DNA of 64,000 bases from Gibbsiella quercinecans. Its GTDB lineage: Bacteria; Pseudomonadota; Gammaproteobacteria; Enterobacterales; Enterobacteriaceae. The position numbers were made by a program, and so were the translations under genes. The first letter of the stretch is position 1, and every line of letters starts with the position of its first letter. The notes beneath the pieces were generated by a model. The model saw only the letters and a list, made by a program, of their open reading frames with translations. It had not been told where the DNA came from and made no database searches. The stretch is taken from contig NZ_CP014136.1 in assembly GCF_002291425.1 (NCBI RefSeq), positions 4,278,001 to 4,342,000 on the forward strand. Direction: 5' to 3'. Of the stretch, positions 53,457 through 63,186 are shown piece by piece.

Positions 53457-54243
53457 CCAATCAAAACTAATTCTGCTTACATTGGTATTGTTTTCCTCCG
53501 CAGGATGCAGCATAAGTAGAAGTGTTAACAAAACTATATATCCACCGGCGGATACAAAATGGGTCAATTTTGAAGTAAAAAATCCATCTCAGTATACGAA
53601 ACCGTTTCCGCTTGAGGTCAGATACATCTCGCATGAATGCATGAAAAAGAGAATCAGCGGGTTTGATGGCTCAGTTGTCACAGAACCCAGCTATAACGTT
53701 ATCGGGATCCCACTTACGCAAAGAAGTGGAGATATTTGGGAAGCTAAAGTGGCTATGACTGGTGGTGGTTCATGCAAATGGACTTTAAGTGCAGTAAATG
53801 TAGGTATTGAATATATAGATGCGGCCCATCTTGGGAAGGATCTTATCCCAGGCTCTGCTGTAGGTGCAACGGTTGCATTTGATGCTGATGCCTCTAGGAA
53901 TGGACAATTTGAAATCATAAGTGGAAATAGATTCAATTACGCCCCTAAATATTACCCCGTATTAGAAAAGTGGAGTACTCAAAAGAATTCTACAAAATCA
54001 GATAAGCTGAACTTATTTGGGGAGAAAAGTTCCTTTTTTGATGTTCGTTTGATTGTAAAAGATAATGATGTCTGGGTGAATTACCATCCAACGATCGAAG
54101 AGAATAAGAAAGTTGAGATGATATTCCCTTATGAAAAGAAAAAAGGAGTGGCATTCACTTTTGTATACCCCAATGGTGAAAGGGTGTCATCGCGAGAAAT
54201 AAAACCTGACTTTAAAAAGGTTGATGAAATGAAAGTTAATTGA
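53449..54243 (+). CDS. Lipoprotein, probable immunity to the lipase
   Basis: A 264-residue protein with a lipobox (FSSAGC, acylated C20) so it is a periplasm-facing lipoprotein. Its ATG overlaps the lipase stop by 8 bases. T6SS phospholipases of the Tle groups commonly carry lipoprotein Tli immunity partners that block the enzyme in the periplasm. The rest has no motif that I recognise, apart from beta-rich composition. AT-rich like the lipase. Confidence 0.75.
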   Translation: MYSQSKLILLTLVLFSSAGCSISRSVNKTIYPPADTKWVNFEVKNPSQYTKPFPLEVRYISHECMKKRISGFDGSVVTEPSYNVIGIPLTQRSGDIWEAKVAMTGGGSCKWTLSAVNVGIEYIDAAHLGKDLIPGSAVGATVAFDADASRNGQFEIISGNRFNYAPKYYPVLEKWSTQKNSTKSDKLNLFGEKSSFFDVRLIVKDNDVWVNYHPTIEENKKVEMIFPYEKKKGVAFTFVYPNGERVSSREIKPDFKKVDEMKVN

Positions 54244-54273
54244 TTGTGTGTTTTTAATAGTCGAGAATTAAAT

Positions 54274-54540
54274 ATGACAAAAGGCTTGGTTTTACTTGGT
54301 GACAAAACTTCTCACGGTGGCAAAGTGATCTCCACCTCTTCCAATTTTACTGTCGACGGGAAAAAAGCCGCGCTAGTTGGCGATATGGTCAGTTGCCCGG
54401 TAGAAGGGCATGGAACCAATCCCATCGTGGAAGGATCACCGCACCGGACATTTAACGGTCGGGCTGTTGTCGTCGATGGCTGCAAATGTCAATGCGGTTG
54501 TATTGTAATTTCAAGTGCTCAGAACAGTACAGTAGGATAA
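54274..54540 (+). CDS. PAAR spike-tip protein
   Basis: An 88-residue PAAR-repeat protein that caps the VgrG trimer. LLGDKTSHGGKVIST, VALVGDMVSCPVEGHGTNPIVEGSP and RAVVVDGCKCQCGC show the repeat; the His and Cys residues are the zinc ligands. ATG 54274 with GAGA 8 bases upstream; the frame opens at 54244. It follows the lipoprotein and precedes a membrane protein by three bases. Confidence 0.9.
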   Translation: MTKGLVLLGDKTSHGGKVISTSSNFTVDGKKAALVGDMVSCPVEGHGTNPIVEGSPHRTFNGRAVVVDGCKCQCGCIVISSAQNSTVG

Positions 54541-54543
54541 TCA

Positions 54544-55704
54544 ATGGGCTGGGAAAGGACGAAAGCAACAACAATGGAGTTGCCTCCTGAGCCATCATTT
54601 ATGGGATGGCTGTTAGCAGGAGGTGTTGCCGCAGTTGTGGGGGCTTTGCTGTTTATCCTGCATGCGTCAGGCATGGTTGAGGCTCTGGCTGCATTCAATA
54701 TCTGGTGGCTGGCATCCAGCCCGGTTCTTGGCTGGTTTTTCCTGTTTTGTTTGCGTGGCTGGCTCTGGGGCAGAACTGTTGATGAGCACCAGTTCTTACA
54801 GAAGGAAGCTGAATATGGGCAGCAACAGTGGGAATCATGGGCGGGGCGTTATCTGGCGGTGCTTGGCAGCAGCATTCTTTTACCTTCGGGTGTAACCTCC
54901 TATTCTATCGCGAAATCAGAGGCATCAGACGCAGCGCAACTTCTTTCACTGACTAGCCATTTTGTCGCTCCACCCGTAACTTTTGGTTCTCTGTTGGAGT
55001 TGGGTCTGGCCGGTGTGCAAAACGCAATCGCGGTACTACCCGTTACCGTGCCGCTTAACATTACTGTTGTAAGCGACAACAATTCTGCGGAATCTGATTC
55101 TCTATTACGCAAAGTCTGGGGAAATCTATATCCCGATCGTGCTATCTCTGGTTCCGTTTCTTTTTGTGAAATCCTGTCTTTTGCCTGGGTTGAAGAGCGC
55201 CTTAAAAAACCGGTTCTGGATATCGATTTGATCCTCATATTGCAGCAGCATGGGGCCGAGCGATATTCCGATGCGCTGGCGAGTATGCTGCTTACCAGCG
55301 ATGATGTGGCTGAAAAATATCAACTTCCCCATTCTGCCCGTATTCTGCGGCCGATGCCGCTGGATATGACTCATTTCAAAGCTGATATGAGATTGTTTCT
55401 GGAAACACAAACAATTGCCTGTCAAACATCAAAAGTCTTTTGCGACTACGGGCACTGGAATGATCGGTTTGCTGAGTTAATGACAGCTTCTCAACCATAT
55501 CAGACGCCGTGGGTGCCCCAGGAGATTGATGTACTGGAAAAATATAATGGTATTCCGGGGGCAGGCAGTGCATGGCTTTTAGCCGCATTGCTCTCCGATA
55601 TCACATTGGTCAGCCAGACACCTGTTTTAGGTCTGTTTACTTCCGGGACTGATCGTTTTGTGAGTACCGTTACTTCAGGGAGCAATAATAATGACGCCGG
55701 TTAG
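54544..55704 (+). CDS. Unknown T6SS-linked membrane protein upstream of tssM
   Basis: A 386-residue protein with two N-terminal helices (about 20-41 and 50-72: MGWLLAGGVAAVVGALLFILHASG, then FLFCLRGWLWGRTV) and a ~300-residue soluble region. It follows PAAR by three bases and overlaps the tssM start by 14 bases, so it is tightly coupled. Genes of similar layout and size stand before tssM in some Enterobacterial T6SS loci, but I do not know a function. AGGA serves as ribosome-binding site. Confidence 0.7.
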   Translation: MGWERTKATTMELPPEPSFMGWLLAGGVAAVVGALLFILHASGMVEALAAFNIWWLASSPVLGWFFLFCLRGWLWGRTVDEHQFLQKEAEYGQQQWESWAGRYLAVLGSSILLPSGVTSYSIAKSEASDAAQLLSLTSHFVAPPVTFGSLLELGLAGVQNAIAVLPVTVPLNITVVSDNNSAESDSLLRKVWGNLYPDRAISGSVSFCEILSFAWVEERLKKPVLDIDLILILQQHGAERYSDALASMLLTSDDVAEKYQLPHSARILRPMPLDMTHFKADMRLFLETQTIACQTSKVFCDYGHWNDRFAELMTASQPYQTPWVPQEIDVLEKYNGIPGAGSAWLLAALLSDITLVSQTPVLGLFTSGTDRFVSTVTSGSNNNDAG

Positions 55705-58700
55705 TTCATGGAGCAGAGGAGGGCTTGCCGGCATCGTAGCCTTAATCTCACTCGTTATACTGGGGCTGATCCTGCATTTTGGCCCTCAGTATGGCCTCGA
55801 TACACACCTGAAACAGGCAATGGCATTTGCGGCTATTTGGCTTGCCCTGCTGATTATTCGTTACACGCCGTTTGTGTTCCGGTTTATGCGGGAAAAGTAT
55901 CACCGCTGGCGAGAACAGAAGAACAATGTGTTGCCTGCTGATGAATCAAGAGCTGCCCGGACTCCTCCACGCAATGTCACCGTTGACACCATTCGTGAAG
56001 CCATGCGTAACCTCTACGGTCGTCGCTGGGGCCGTAAAACGCGCATTCTGCTGGTAACTGGCACCCTCTCTGAGGTGGAGCAACTGACACCAGGCCTGAC
56101 GGGCCAGCTCTGGCAGGAAGATCGTGGCACGCTGCTGTTGTGGGGCGGTGACCTCAACTCGCCAGCCGACAACGCCTGGCTGATCGCACTGCGTAAGCTG
56201 CGTCGCCGGCCGGTCGATGGCCTGGTGTGGGTAACCTCGGCTTTCGACCAACTGTCCGCTCCCGGCCAGGAACGCCCATTGCCGGTGCCTTCTGAAAGCA
56301 CCATGGACTCCCTATCCCATGCCATCAGCGAGCGCATGGATGTGCTGGGCTGGAAACTCCCGCTGTATATCTGGTCTCTGCATCCCCGAGCCGGTAAGCA
56401 GGAAGGGCGGATTGCGCAGGCAACAGGCTGTCTGTTGCCTGCCGGCTGTCGTACAGAGGGGCTAACAGAGCAGTTGTCTGCCCTGACGCCTGAACTGACC
56501 TCGCAGGGTCTGCAACAGACCTGTAATGATGTGAAACACAACTTTTTGCTTGTCCTGGCTGACCAGCTCATCCGCGGACCGGAGAGCGTGACCGCACCGC
56601 TGTCGGTGATGCTCAATCCGTACCGCCCGCTGCCGCTGGCCGGTGTGGTGTTCAGTCAGCCTTCTGTGGGTGCTGAGCGTGCCGTGCAACATCACTGGGG
56701 CATGGATAAGCGCTGGGATATTCTGCCTGAGTCTGTCCGGATGCTTCCTGCCGGACTGCGCCCGCACAAACCGGGTATTCCGTGGCGCAAGGTGATGGCT
56801 TTTGTTGTCGCCCTGGCGATGGTGGGATGGGCTGCGTGGATGGGGATCGCGTATGTGAACAACCGCAGCCAGATTGACAGCGCGAATGCACAGGCCGCGA
56901 TGGCTGCCCGGCAAAATCAGCCACTGGAACAGCGCCTGCACGCGCTGTCTGAACTACAGAAAACCCTGGCCCGCCTGCAGTACCGTTCAGAGCATGGTGT
57001 GCCATGGTATGCGCAGGCCGGGTTGAGCCAGAATAACGCTCTGCTGGCCGCACTCTGGCCACGTTATCAGGACAGTGCGCTGCCTCTGTTGCGTGATGCG
57101 GCCGCGGATCATCTGCAGAGGCAGGTCAGCGCCTTTAATGCGCTGCCGCCGGGCAGCCCGCTGCGTGAGCAGATAGCAAAAACCACCTATGACCAGCTCA
57201 AGCTCTACCTGATGCTGGCTCGCCCAGAACATATGGACGCCGCCTGGTTCAGTTCTGCGCTGCTGCATAACTGGCCGAAGCGCGACGGTGTGAAAGACGG
57301 TGTTTGGCAGGGCATGGCGCCGTCACTGCTGTCGTTTTACGGTGCGCAGCTGGCGGCCCATCCGCAGTGGACGTTACCTGCTGATGAGAGCATGGTCAGC
57401 CAGGCGCGTTCCCTGTTGGTTCGCCTGATGGGGATGCGTAACAGCGAATCGACCCTGTATCAGAAGATGCTCTCTCAGGTGGCACAGCTGTATGTCGATA
57501 TGCGCCTCGAAGACATGACCGGCGATACCGACGTGTCCCGCCTGTTCAGCACCACCGAAATTGTGCCGGGGATGTTCACCCGCCAGGCCTGGGAGCAGGC
57601 GGTACAGCCAGCCATCGAGAAAGTGGTGAAGGCGCGTCGGGACGAACTCGACTGGGTGCTCACTGACAGCAAGCGTCAGGCAAAAATACAGGATGAAACC
57701 TCCCCGGAAGCGTTGAAAAAGCGGCTGACGGAGCGCTACTTTGCCGATTTCGGCGGGGCATGGCTGGCGTTTCTTAACAGCCTGCGCTGGCACCGTGCCG
57801 CCACCTTGCCGGATTCCATTGACCAGTTAACCCTGATGGCCGATGTGCGTCAGTCACCACTGGTCGCGCTGATGAACACCCTGAACGTTCAAGGCAGTAC
57901 CGGCCAGACCGGGGGGGCGATATCCGACTCGCTGGTGAAATCGGCGAAAAACCTGCTGAGCGGAGAAAACAAAGACGCCATAGACCAGCAAGTGGGAGCT
58001 CATGGCCCGCTGGATGCGACCTTCAGTCCGGTACTGGCATTGATGGACAGGAATAAAACCGCAGGGCAGGCACAAAATCTGCAGGCATATCTGACTCGTG
58101 TCACCCAGGTGCGTCTTCGCCTGCAACAGGTCACCAACGCGGCTGACCCGCAGGCGATGGCCCAAGTGCTGGCCCAGACGGTGTTCCAGGGTAAAACCGT
58201 GGATCTGACCGAAACCCGCGATTATGGCAGCCTGATAGCCGCAGGCCTTGGCCAGGAATGGAGTGGTTTTGGCCGGACGGTGTTTGTACAGCCGATGGAG
58301 CAGGCCTGGCAGCAGGTGTTGACCCCGGCGGCGGACAGTCTTAATGCCCAGTGGCAGCAGGCGGTGGTCAGTGAGTGGAACAGCGCCTTTGGCGGGCGCT
58401 ATCCGTTCAGTGACTCCAGCAGTGATGTCTCCCTACCTTTACTGGCGAAATACCTGAATGCCGATTCAGGCCGTATTGCACAATTCCTGCAGACGCGGCT
58501 CAAAGGCGTGCTGCACCGGGAAGGTAGTCATTGGGTGCCGGACAGCATTAATTCACAGGGGTTGACCTTTAATCCAGCCTTCCTGAAGGCCATTAACATT
58601 CTGAGCCAGCTCTCTGACGTTGCATTTACGCAAGGCAACGCTGGGATGCATTTCGAACTGCGCCCGGGCACTGCTGCCGGTGTGATTCAGACCGACATGA

Positions 58701-59104
58701 TTATTGACAGCCAGAAGCTGACCTACGTCAATCAGATGCCGGCGTGGAAGCGCTTTACGTGGCCTGCGGATACCGAAGCGCCGGGTGCCTACTTAAGTTG
58801 GATTAGCACGCAGGCGGGTACCCGTCAGTATGCGGATATTCCCGGCGCCTGGGGCTGGATACGCCTGCTTGATAAGGCTACGGTGAGAGCCTACCCGGGT
58901 GTCGGCAGCAGTTACAGTCTGAGCTGGAAAGCGCAGGACGGGCGTCATCTCAATTATACGCTGCGCACTGAGGCCGGTGAGGGGCCACTGGCACTGCTGA
59001 AGTTGCGTAATTTCCACCTGCCGGAGACCATCTTCAGTACGACTGGGGCGACACCATCAGACCCGGTCGCCAGCGCGGGCAATGATGAAGAGGAGGTGTA
59101 TTGA
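55691..59104 (+). CDS. tssM: T6SS membrane-complex protein TssM (IcmF)
   Basis: A 1137-residue inner-membrane protein. Helices at ~12-32 and ~42-60, a cytoplasmic domain ~80-360, a third helix at ~368-390, then the long periplasmic IcmF/DUF1215-type region to the end. The usual NTPase P-loop is not intact: the region reads GRRWGRKTRILLVTG and lacks GxxxxGK[ST]. Some TssM proteins naturally lack it. Forms the trans-envelope complex with TssL and TssJ; tssJ is not in the window. Confidence 0.94.
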   Translation: MTPVSSWSRGGLAGIVALISLVILGLILHFGPQYGLDTHLKQAMAFAAIWLALLIIRYTPFVFRFMREKYHRWREQKNNVLPADESRAARTPPRNVTVDTIREAMRNLYGRRWGRKTRILLVTGTLSEVEQLTPGLTGQLWQEDRGTLLLWGGDLNSPADNAWLIALRKLRRRPVDGLVWVTSAFDQLSAPGQERPLPVPSESTMDSLSHAISERMDVLGWKLPLYIWSLHPRAGKQEGRIAQATGCLLPAGCRTEGLTEQLSALTPELTSQGLQQTCNDVKHNFLLVLADQLIRGPESVTAPLSVMLNPYRPLPLAGVVFSQPSVGAERAVQHHWGMDKRWDILPESVRMLPAGLRPHKPGIPWRKVMAFVVALAMVGWAAWMGIAYVNNRSQIDSANAQAAMAARQNQPLEQRLHALSELQKTLARLQYRSEHGVPWYAQAGLSQNNALLAALWPRYQDSALPLLRDAAADHLQRQVSAFNALPPGSPLREQIAKTTYDQLKLYLMLARPEHMDAAWFSSALLHNWPKRDGVKDGVWQGMAPSLLSFYGAQLAAHPQWTLPADESMVSQARSLLVRLMGMRNSESTLYQKMLSQVAQLYVDMRLEDMTGDTDVSRLFSTTEIVPGMFTRQAWEQAVQPAIEKVVKARRDELDWVLTDSKRQAKIQDETSPEALKKRLTERYFADFGGAWLAFLNSLRWHRAATLPDSIDQLTLMADVRQSPLVALMNTLNVQGSTGQTGGAISDSLVKSAKNLLSGENKDAIDQQVGAHGPLDATFSPVLALMDRNKTAGQAQNLQAYLTRVTQVRLRLQQVTNAADPQAMAQVLAQTVFQGKTVDLTETRDYGSLIAAGLGQEWSGFGRTVFVQPMEQAWQQVLTPAADSLNAQWQQAVVSEWNSAFGGRYPFSDSSSDVSLPLLAKYLNADSGRIAQFLQTRLKGVLHREGSHWVPDSINSQGLTFNPAFLKAINILSQLSDVAFTQGNAGMHFELRPGTAAGVIQTDMIIDSQKLTYVNQMPAWKRFTWPADTEAPGAYLSWISTQAGTRQYADIPGAWGWIRLLDKATVRAYPGVGSSYSLSWKAQDGRHLNYTLRTEAGEGPLALLKLRNFHLPETIFSTTGATPSDPVASAGNDEEEVY

Positions 59105-60699
59105 TGAATACCCCGAATGGCTTACTCAGTGCTTGCCAGGTCGAACAGGAATCACTGCTTGCCGCCACCCGTGAACGTGTGGCGCAGTGGGACAACTGGC
59201 TGCAGCCTCTTTCCGGTTCATCGCCCGCCGGTGAGGACCCTGTTTATGACGATGATTTCCAGCAGATGCGCGAAGAGGTCAACAAACTCTCCGGAGCCGA
59301 TACGGAGATCATCTGCCGGCTGGCAGAGAAGTTACTGACCACCACCGCCAAAGATATCCGTGTGGCAACTTACTACTGCTGGGCAAAGCTGCACCGCGAA
59401 GGTGAGCAGGGGCTGGCCGAAGGGCTCGAACTGCTGGCAGGCCTTCTTGAGCGTTTTGGCGTACAGTTGCATCCGCAACGTGACCGCAGCCGAAAGGCGG
59501 CGCTGGAGTGGTTGGCCGGCTCGCGTATGACCGACAGCCTGTCCCTGTACCCGGAGGTGGTCAGGATCGATGCGATGCGTACCACCGGCGCACTGTTGCT
59601 GATAGCACAACTCACCGAGAGCGAGCCGGAGGAAACCCACCCTCAGCTCAGTGCGTTGTACGGTGCGCTGGAAAGCCGGCTACAGAAAGCCGGCGGTGTG
59701 GATGCCGTGGTGCCGCAGAACGCCAGCAGCAGCGAACCGCAATCCACGATCGGTCACAGTGATGCACCGTCAATTGGACGTATCACGTCCGGTCAGGATT
59801 TATTGGCACAGGCCCGCACCCTTACCGAATACCTGCGTGAACAGCCCGATGGCTGGCTATCAGCACACCACCTGATGAAAAGTCTGCGCCACGATACCCT
59901 GCGGGCTATCCCGGCCCCGGATGCTCAGGGGCGAACACGTATCGAGCCGCCAAGGGCGGACCAGCGTGCGCTGCTTAAGCGCCTGTACCTGCAACAGAAC
60001 TGGGCTGAAATGCTGGAGACGGCGGACAGCACCTTTTCCCGCGGCGCTAACCATCTGTGGCTGGATTTGCAATGGTATATCCACCAGGCCCTGACGAAAT
60101 CCGGCCAGGAGACACTGGCCGACATTGTTGCCGCTGACCTGAAGGGACTGTTGTCCCGCCTGTCCGGGCTGGAGACGCTGGCGTTCAGTGACGGTACGCC
60201 GTTTGCGGATGAAGTGACGCTGAACTGGATCCAGCAGAGTGTGCTGGATACGACGGGCGGATGGAGCAATGACACGCCATCCACCCCGATGGCTGCCGGT
60301 AACGATGACATTCTGGCACTGGAGCCAGAAGCCCAGCAGGTTGCAGACAGTAAGGGAGTTGACGCAGCCCTCTCCTGGCTGCAGAACCAGCCGGGGAGCG
60401 TCACTGAACGCCAGAAATGGCTATTACGTTTACTGATGGCACGTATTGCCGACCAGTATGGCAAGAATGAACTGGCCACACATCTGCTTAGCGAGTTGAA
60501 CGGCCAAGCTAGCGGCCTCACCCTGGCACAGTGGGAGCCAGAACTGTTATTCGAAGTACGGGCGCGTCATCTGAAACTATTGCGTACGAAAGCCGGGCGC
60601 AGCGAGGTGGACAAAGCCCGCCTCAGTCCGTTGATGGATCAATTGCTTGCCGGGCTGATTGCTATCGATCCGGCTCGGGCGGTTGTGTTGTGTATTTAA
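59104..60699 (+). CDS. tssA: T6SS assembly cap protein TssA
   Basis: A 531-residue ImpA_N-domain protein. Residues ~30-170 are ImpA_N (PLSGSSPAGEDPVYDDDFQQMREEVNKL, VATYYCWAKLHREGEQGLAEGLELL), followed by a linker and a C-terminal VasJ-type domain. It primes baseplate assembly and guides sheath growth. Its ATG overlaps the tssM stop by one base; GAGGAGG upstream. Confidence 0.92.
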   Translation: MNTPNGLLSACQVEQESLLAATRERVAQWDNWLQPLSGSSPAGEDPVYDDDFQQMREEVNKLSGADTEIICRLAEKLLTTTAKDIRVATYYCWAKLHREGEQGLAEGLELLAGLLERFGVQLHPQRDRSRKAALEWLAGSRMTDSLSLYPEVVRIDAMRTTGALLLIAQLTESEPEETHPQLSALYGALESRLQKAGGVDAVVPQNASSSEPQSTIGHSDAPSIGRITSGQDLLAQARTLTEYLREQPDGWLSAHHLMKSLRHDTLRAIPAPDAQGRTRIEPPRADQRALLKRLYLQQNWAEMLETADSTFSRGANHLWLDLQWYIHQALTKSGQETLADIVAADLKGLLSRLSGLETLAFSDGTPFADEVTLNWIQQSVLDTTGGWSNDTPSTPMAAGNDDILALEPEAQQVADSKGVDAALSWLQNQPGSVTERQKWLLRLLMARIADQYGKNELATHLLSELNGQASGLTLAQWEPELLFEVRARHLKLLRTKAGRSEVDKARLSPLMDQLLAGLIAIDPARAVVLCI

Positions 60700-60710
60700 G
60701 GAGGGTGTTT

Positions 60711-61409
60711 ATGTCTGAGGGAACTAATATTGAAATTGTTAAAGGAATACTGATCCCGCTTGCCTTGTATTTGGTGAAAAAAGGAATTGACTGGGTTGGT
60801 AAAATTCTAGGAAATCAAAGAGCTGAGAGAAAATACAGATTTGATAAAATATCCTCTGATAAGAAGGTGGATGTCCTTTCTAAAATTGATGGGTTAAAGG
60901 AAAAACCGCTAACACCACATATTATTGTACAAATAAAGCTTCTGTATGAACAGATCGGTATTTATCTTCCAGTGTGGCACTGCCATCAGTTAATTTCCTG
61001 TATGGCTTCTGAAAATATAAGCTCACTAGATATACGTCTAGGGTGCTTTCTAAAGAATACTATTATCGGTAAATATTCTGATGATGATTTTAGTGTTGAT
61101 GATAAAGAAGTGAGTAAATCGTACGGGGTAGTTATATTATTTGGTGTGGTTTCTTTGCTTGTTTTTATTTACGCAGGAGTGACTACGGTGTATTCATTAT
61201 GGAAACAGCAGGAAATAGGTTTGTTTATGGGTTTTTTATTGGCCTATTTTTTACTTGTTTTTATTGTTTTCATTAAGCTAGTAAGCCAAGTTGAAGATAT
61301 ATGGCAGGCTGTAAGATTTGGCCGTTTGTTTGACGATTGGCTCCATAGGAGTATTCAGAGCGATAATATTGATACATCCAACGAAATAACGTCTGACCCA
61401 CCTGCATAA
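60711..61409 (+). CDS. Unknown AT-rich membrane protein between tssA and tssF
   Basis: A 232-residue protein with ATG at 60711 after a strong AAGGAGGG. One N-terminal amphipathic/hydrophobic stretch (GILIPLALYLVKKGIDWV) and two central helices (~138-160 and ~170-195: SYGVVILFGVVSLLVFIYAGV, IGLFMGFLLAYFLLVFIVFI). The composition is much more AT-rich than tssA and tssF. No family recognised. It could be an immunity or effector gene captured inside the core, or an accessory part of the machine. Confidence 0.75.
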   Translation: MSEGTNIEIVKGILIPLALYLVKKGIDWVGKILGNQRAERKYRFDKISSDKKVDVLSKIDGLKEKPLTPHIIVQIKLLYEQIGIYLPVWHCHQLISCMASENISSLDIRLGCFLKNTIIGKYSDDDFSVDDKEVSKSYGVVILFGVVSLLVFIYAGVTTVYSLWKQQEIGLFMGFLLAYFLLVFIVFIKLVSQVEDIWQAVRFGRLFDDWLHRSIQSDNIDTSNEITSDPPA

Positions 61410-61422
61410 TCCTGAGGATATC

Positions 61423-63186
61423 ATGGAAGATTTAACCCTGCGTTATTACGACGCGGAAATGCGCTACCTGCGCGAAGCCGCCAAAGAATTTGCCCAGATC
61501 CACCCTGACCGAGCCGCTATGCTGGATCTGGATAAAGCAGGTATACCCGATCCGTATGTCGAACGTCTGTTCGAAGGCTTCGCCTTCTCGATGGGGCGGC
61601 TGCGGGAAAAGATTGACGACGACCTGCCGGAGTTGACTGAAGGGCTGGTCAGTATGCTCTGGCCACACTACCTGCGCACCATTCCGTCGCTCTCTGTAGT
61701 AGCGCTCACGCCGGCTCTCCATGCCATGAAAATGGCGGAAGTCGTGCCTGCGGGTCTGGAAGTGTATTCCCGCCCGGTGGGGCCGAAGAACACCGTTTGC
61801 CGCTACTGCACCACTCAGGATGTGATGCTCAATCCGCTAAGCATCTCAGGCATCACCATGACCACTGAGCCTGATGGCCGCTCGTTGTTGCGGATGCGCT
61901 TTGCTTGCAGCAGTCAGGCTGACTGGTCGCATGCCGACCTCAGCCGTCTGAGCCTGTATCTCGGCGCAGATGAACCGGTCAGTAGTCATCTGCACCTGAT
62001 GCTGACGAAACGCCAGGCGGCACTGTACATGCGCCTGCCCGGGCAGACCGACCGTATTCGCCTTGATGGGTATTTCTCGCCGGGCGGCTTTCGTGAAGAA
62101 GACGGTCTGTGGCCTAAAGGGGACACCGCGTTCAGTGGCTACCAACTGCTGCTGGAGTATTTCACCTTCCGGGACAAGTTTATGTTTGTCCACCTCAACG
62201 GGCTGGATGGCATTACGATCCCCTCAGGTGTGGCGTACTTTGATATTGAAGTGGTACTGAGCCAGCCTTGGCCGTCAGACCTGCCGGTAACGGATGACGC
62301 CATTCGCTTGCATTGTGTTCCCGTCATCAATCTGTTCGCGCTTGAGGCAGATCCGCTCACCATTACGGGGCTTGAAAGCGAATACTTATTGCGCCCCAAA
62401 CGGCTGCAGGACGGGCATACCGAAATTTACTCCGTCGACGCCGTGATGGGCTCTGGCCGTACCGGCGATGCCGAATATGTGCCGTTCAGCAGTTTCCGTC
62501 ACAAAGGTGGGATGATGCGTCGCCAGGCGCCACCGCGTTACTACCACACCCGTGTTAAGCGCAGTGTCACCGGCCTGCATGATACCTGGCTGATCCTCGG
62601 AGGGCATCAGTGGGAGGACGATCGCGCTTTTGCCCGAGAAACGGTGTCATTGCGTATCACCGGCACTAATGGTCAGTTGCCGCGCCGGGCGCTGCAAAGC
62701 ACGCTGCTGGACCACTGCGAACAGGTGGTGCAGACACCGCTGTCAGTGAAAAATCTCTGCAAGCCCACGCTGCCGGTTTACCCGCCTGCCGAAGACCGTT
62801 TTCACTGGCGGGTGCTGAGCCATCTGGGTTCCGGTTTCCTCAATATGATGAGCAGCGCGGAAGTGCTGCGTGGAACGCTGGCGCTTTATAACTGGCAGGA
62901 TGATGAACTAAACACCCGTCGGCTGGATGCTATCCAGCGTGTTGCGCATCATCGTATTCAGCGCTTCGAGGGTGGTTTCCTGCTCCGGGGCCTGGATATA
63001 GAGGTGGCCCTTGACAGCAACGGCTTCACCGGTGAAGGCGATATTCATTTATTCGGGGAAATGCTCAACCGTTTCTTCGCGCTTTATGCCGACATGAACC
63101 AGTTTAATCAGCTCACCCTCATCGTTCAGCCAGAAGGAAAATGCATCCGGTGGAAAGAGAACCACAGTCAGCGCCTGCCCGGCTGA
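61423..63186 (+). CDS. tssF: T6SS baseplate protein TssF
   Basis: A 587-residue VasA/TssF protein. The N-terminus MEDLTLRYYDAEMRYLREAAKEFAQIHPDRAAML and VERLFEGFAFSMGRLREKIDDDLPELTEGLVSMLWPHYLRTIPS are the family hallmarks. Wedge component of the baseplate with TssG and TssE. It overlaps the downstream tssG start by 46 bases. Confidence 0.96.
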   Translation: MEDLTLRYYDAEMRYLREAAKEFAQIHPDRAAMLDLDKAGIPDPYVERLFEGFAFSMGRLREKIDDDLPELTEGLVSMLWPHYLRTIPSLSVVALTPALHAMKMAEVVPAGLEVYSRPVGPKNTVCRYCTTQDVMLNPLSISGITMTTEPDGRSLLRMRFACSSQADWSHADLSRLSLYLGADEPVSSHLHLMLTKRQAALYMRLPGQTDRIRLDGYFSPGGFREEDGLWPKGDTAFSGYQLLLEYFTFRDKFMFVHLNGLDGITIPSGVAYFDIEVVLSQPWPSDLPVTDDAIRLHCVPVINLFALEADPLTITGLESEYLLRPKRLQDGHTEIYSVDAVMGSGRTGDAEYVPFSSFRHKGGMMRRQAPPRYYHTRVKRSVTGLHDTWLILGGHQWEDDRAFARETVSLRITGTNGQLPRRALQSTLLDHCEQVVQTPLSVKNLCKPTLPVYPPAEDRFHWRVLSHLGSGFLNMMSSAEVLRGTLALYNWQDDELNTRRLDAIQRVAHHRIQRFEGGFLLRGLDIEVALDSNGFTGEGDIHLFGEMLNRFFALYADMNQFNQLTLIVQPEGKCIRWKENHSQRLPG

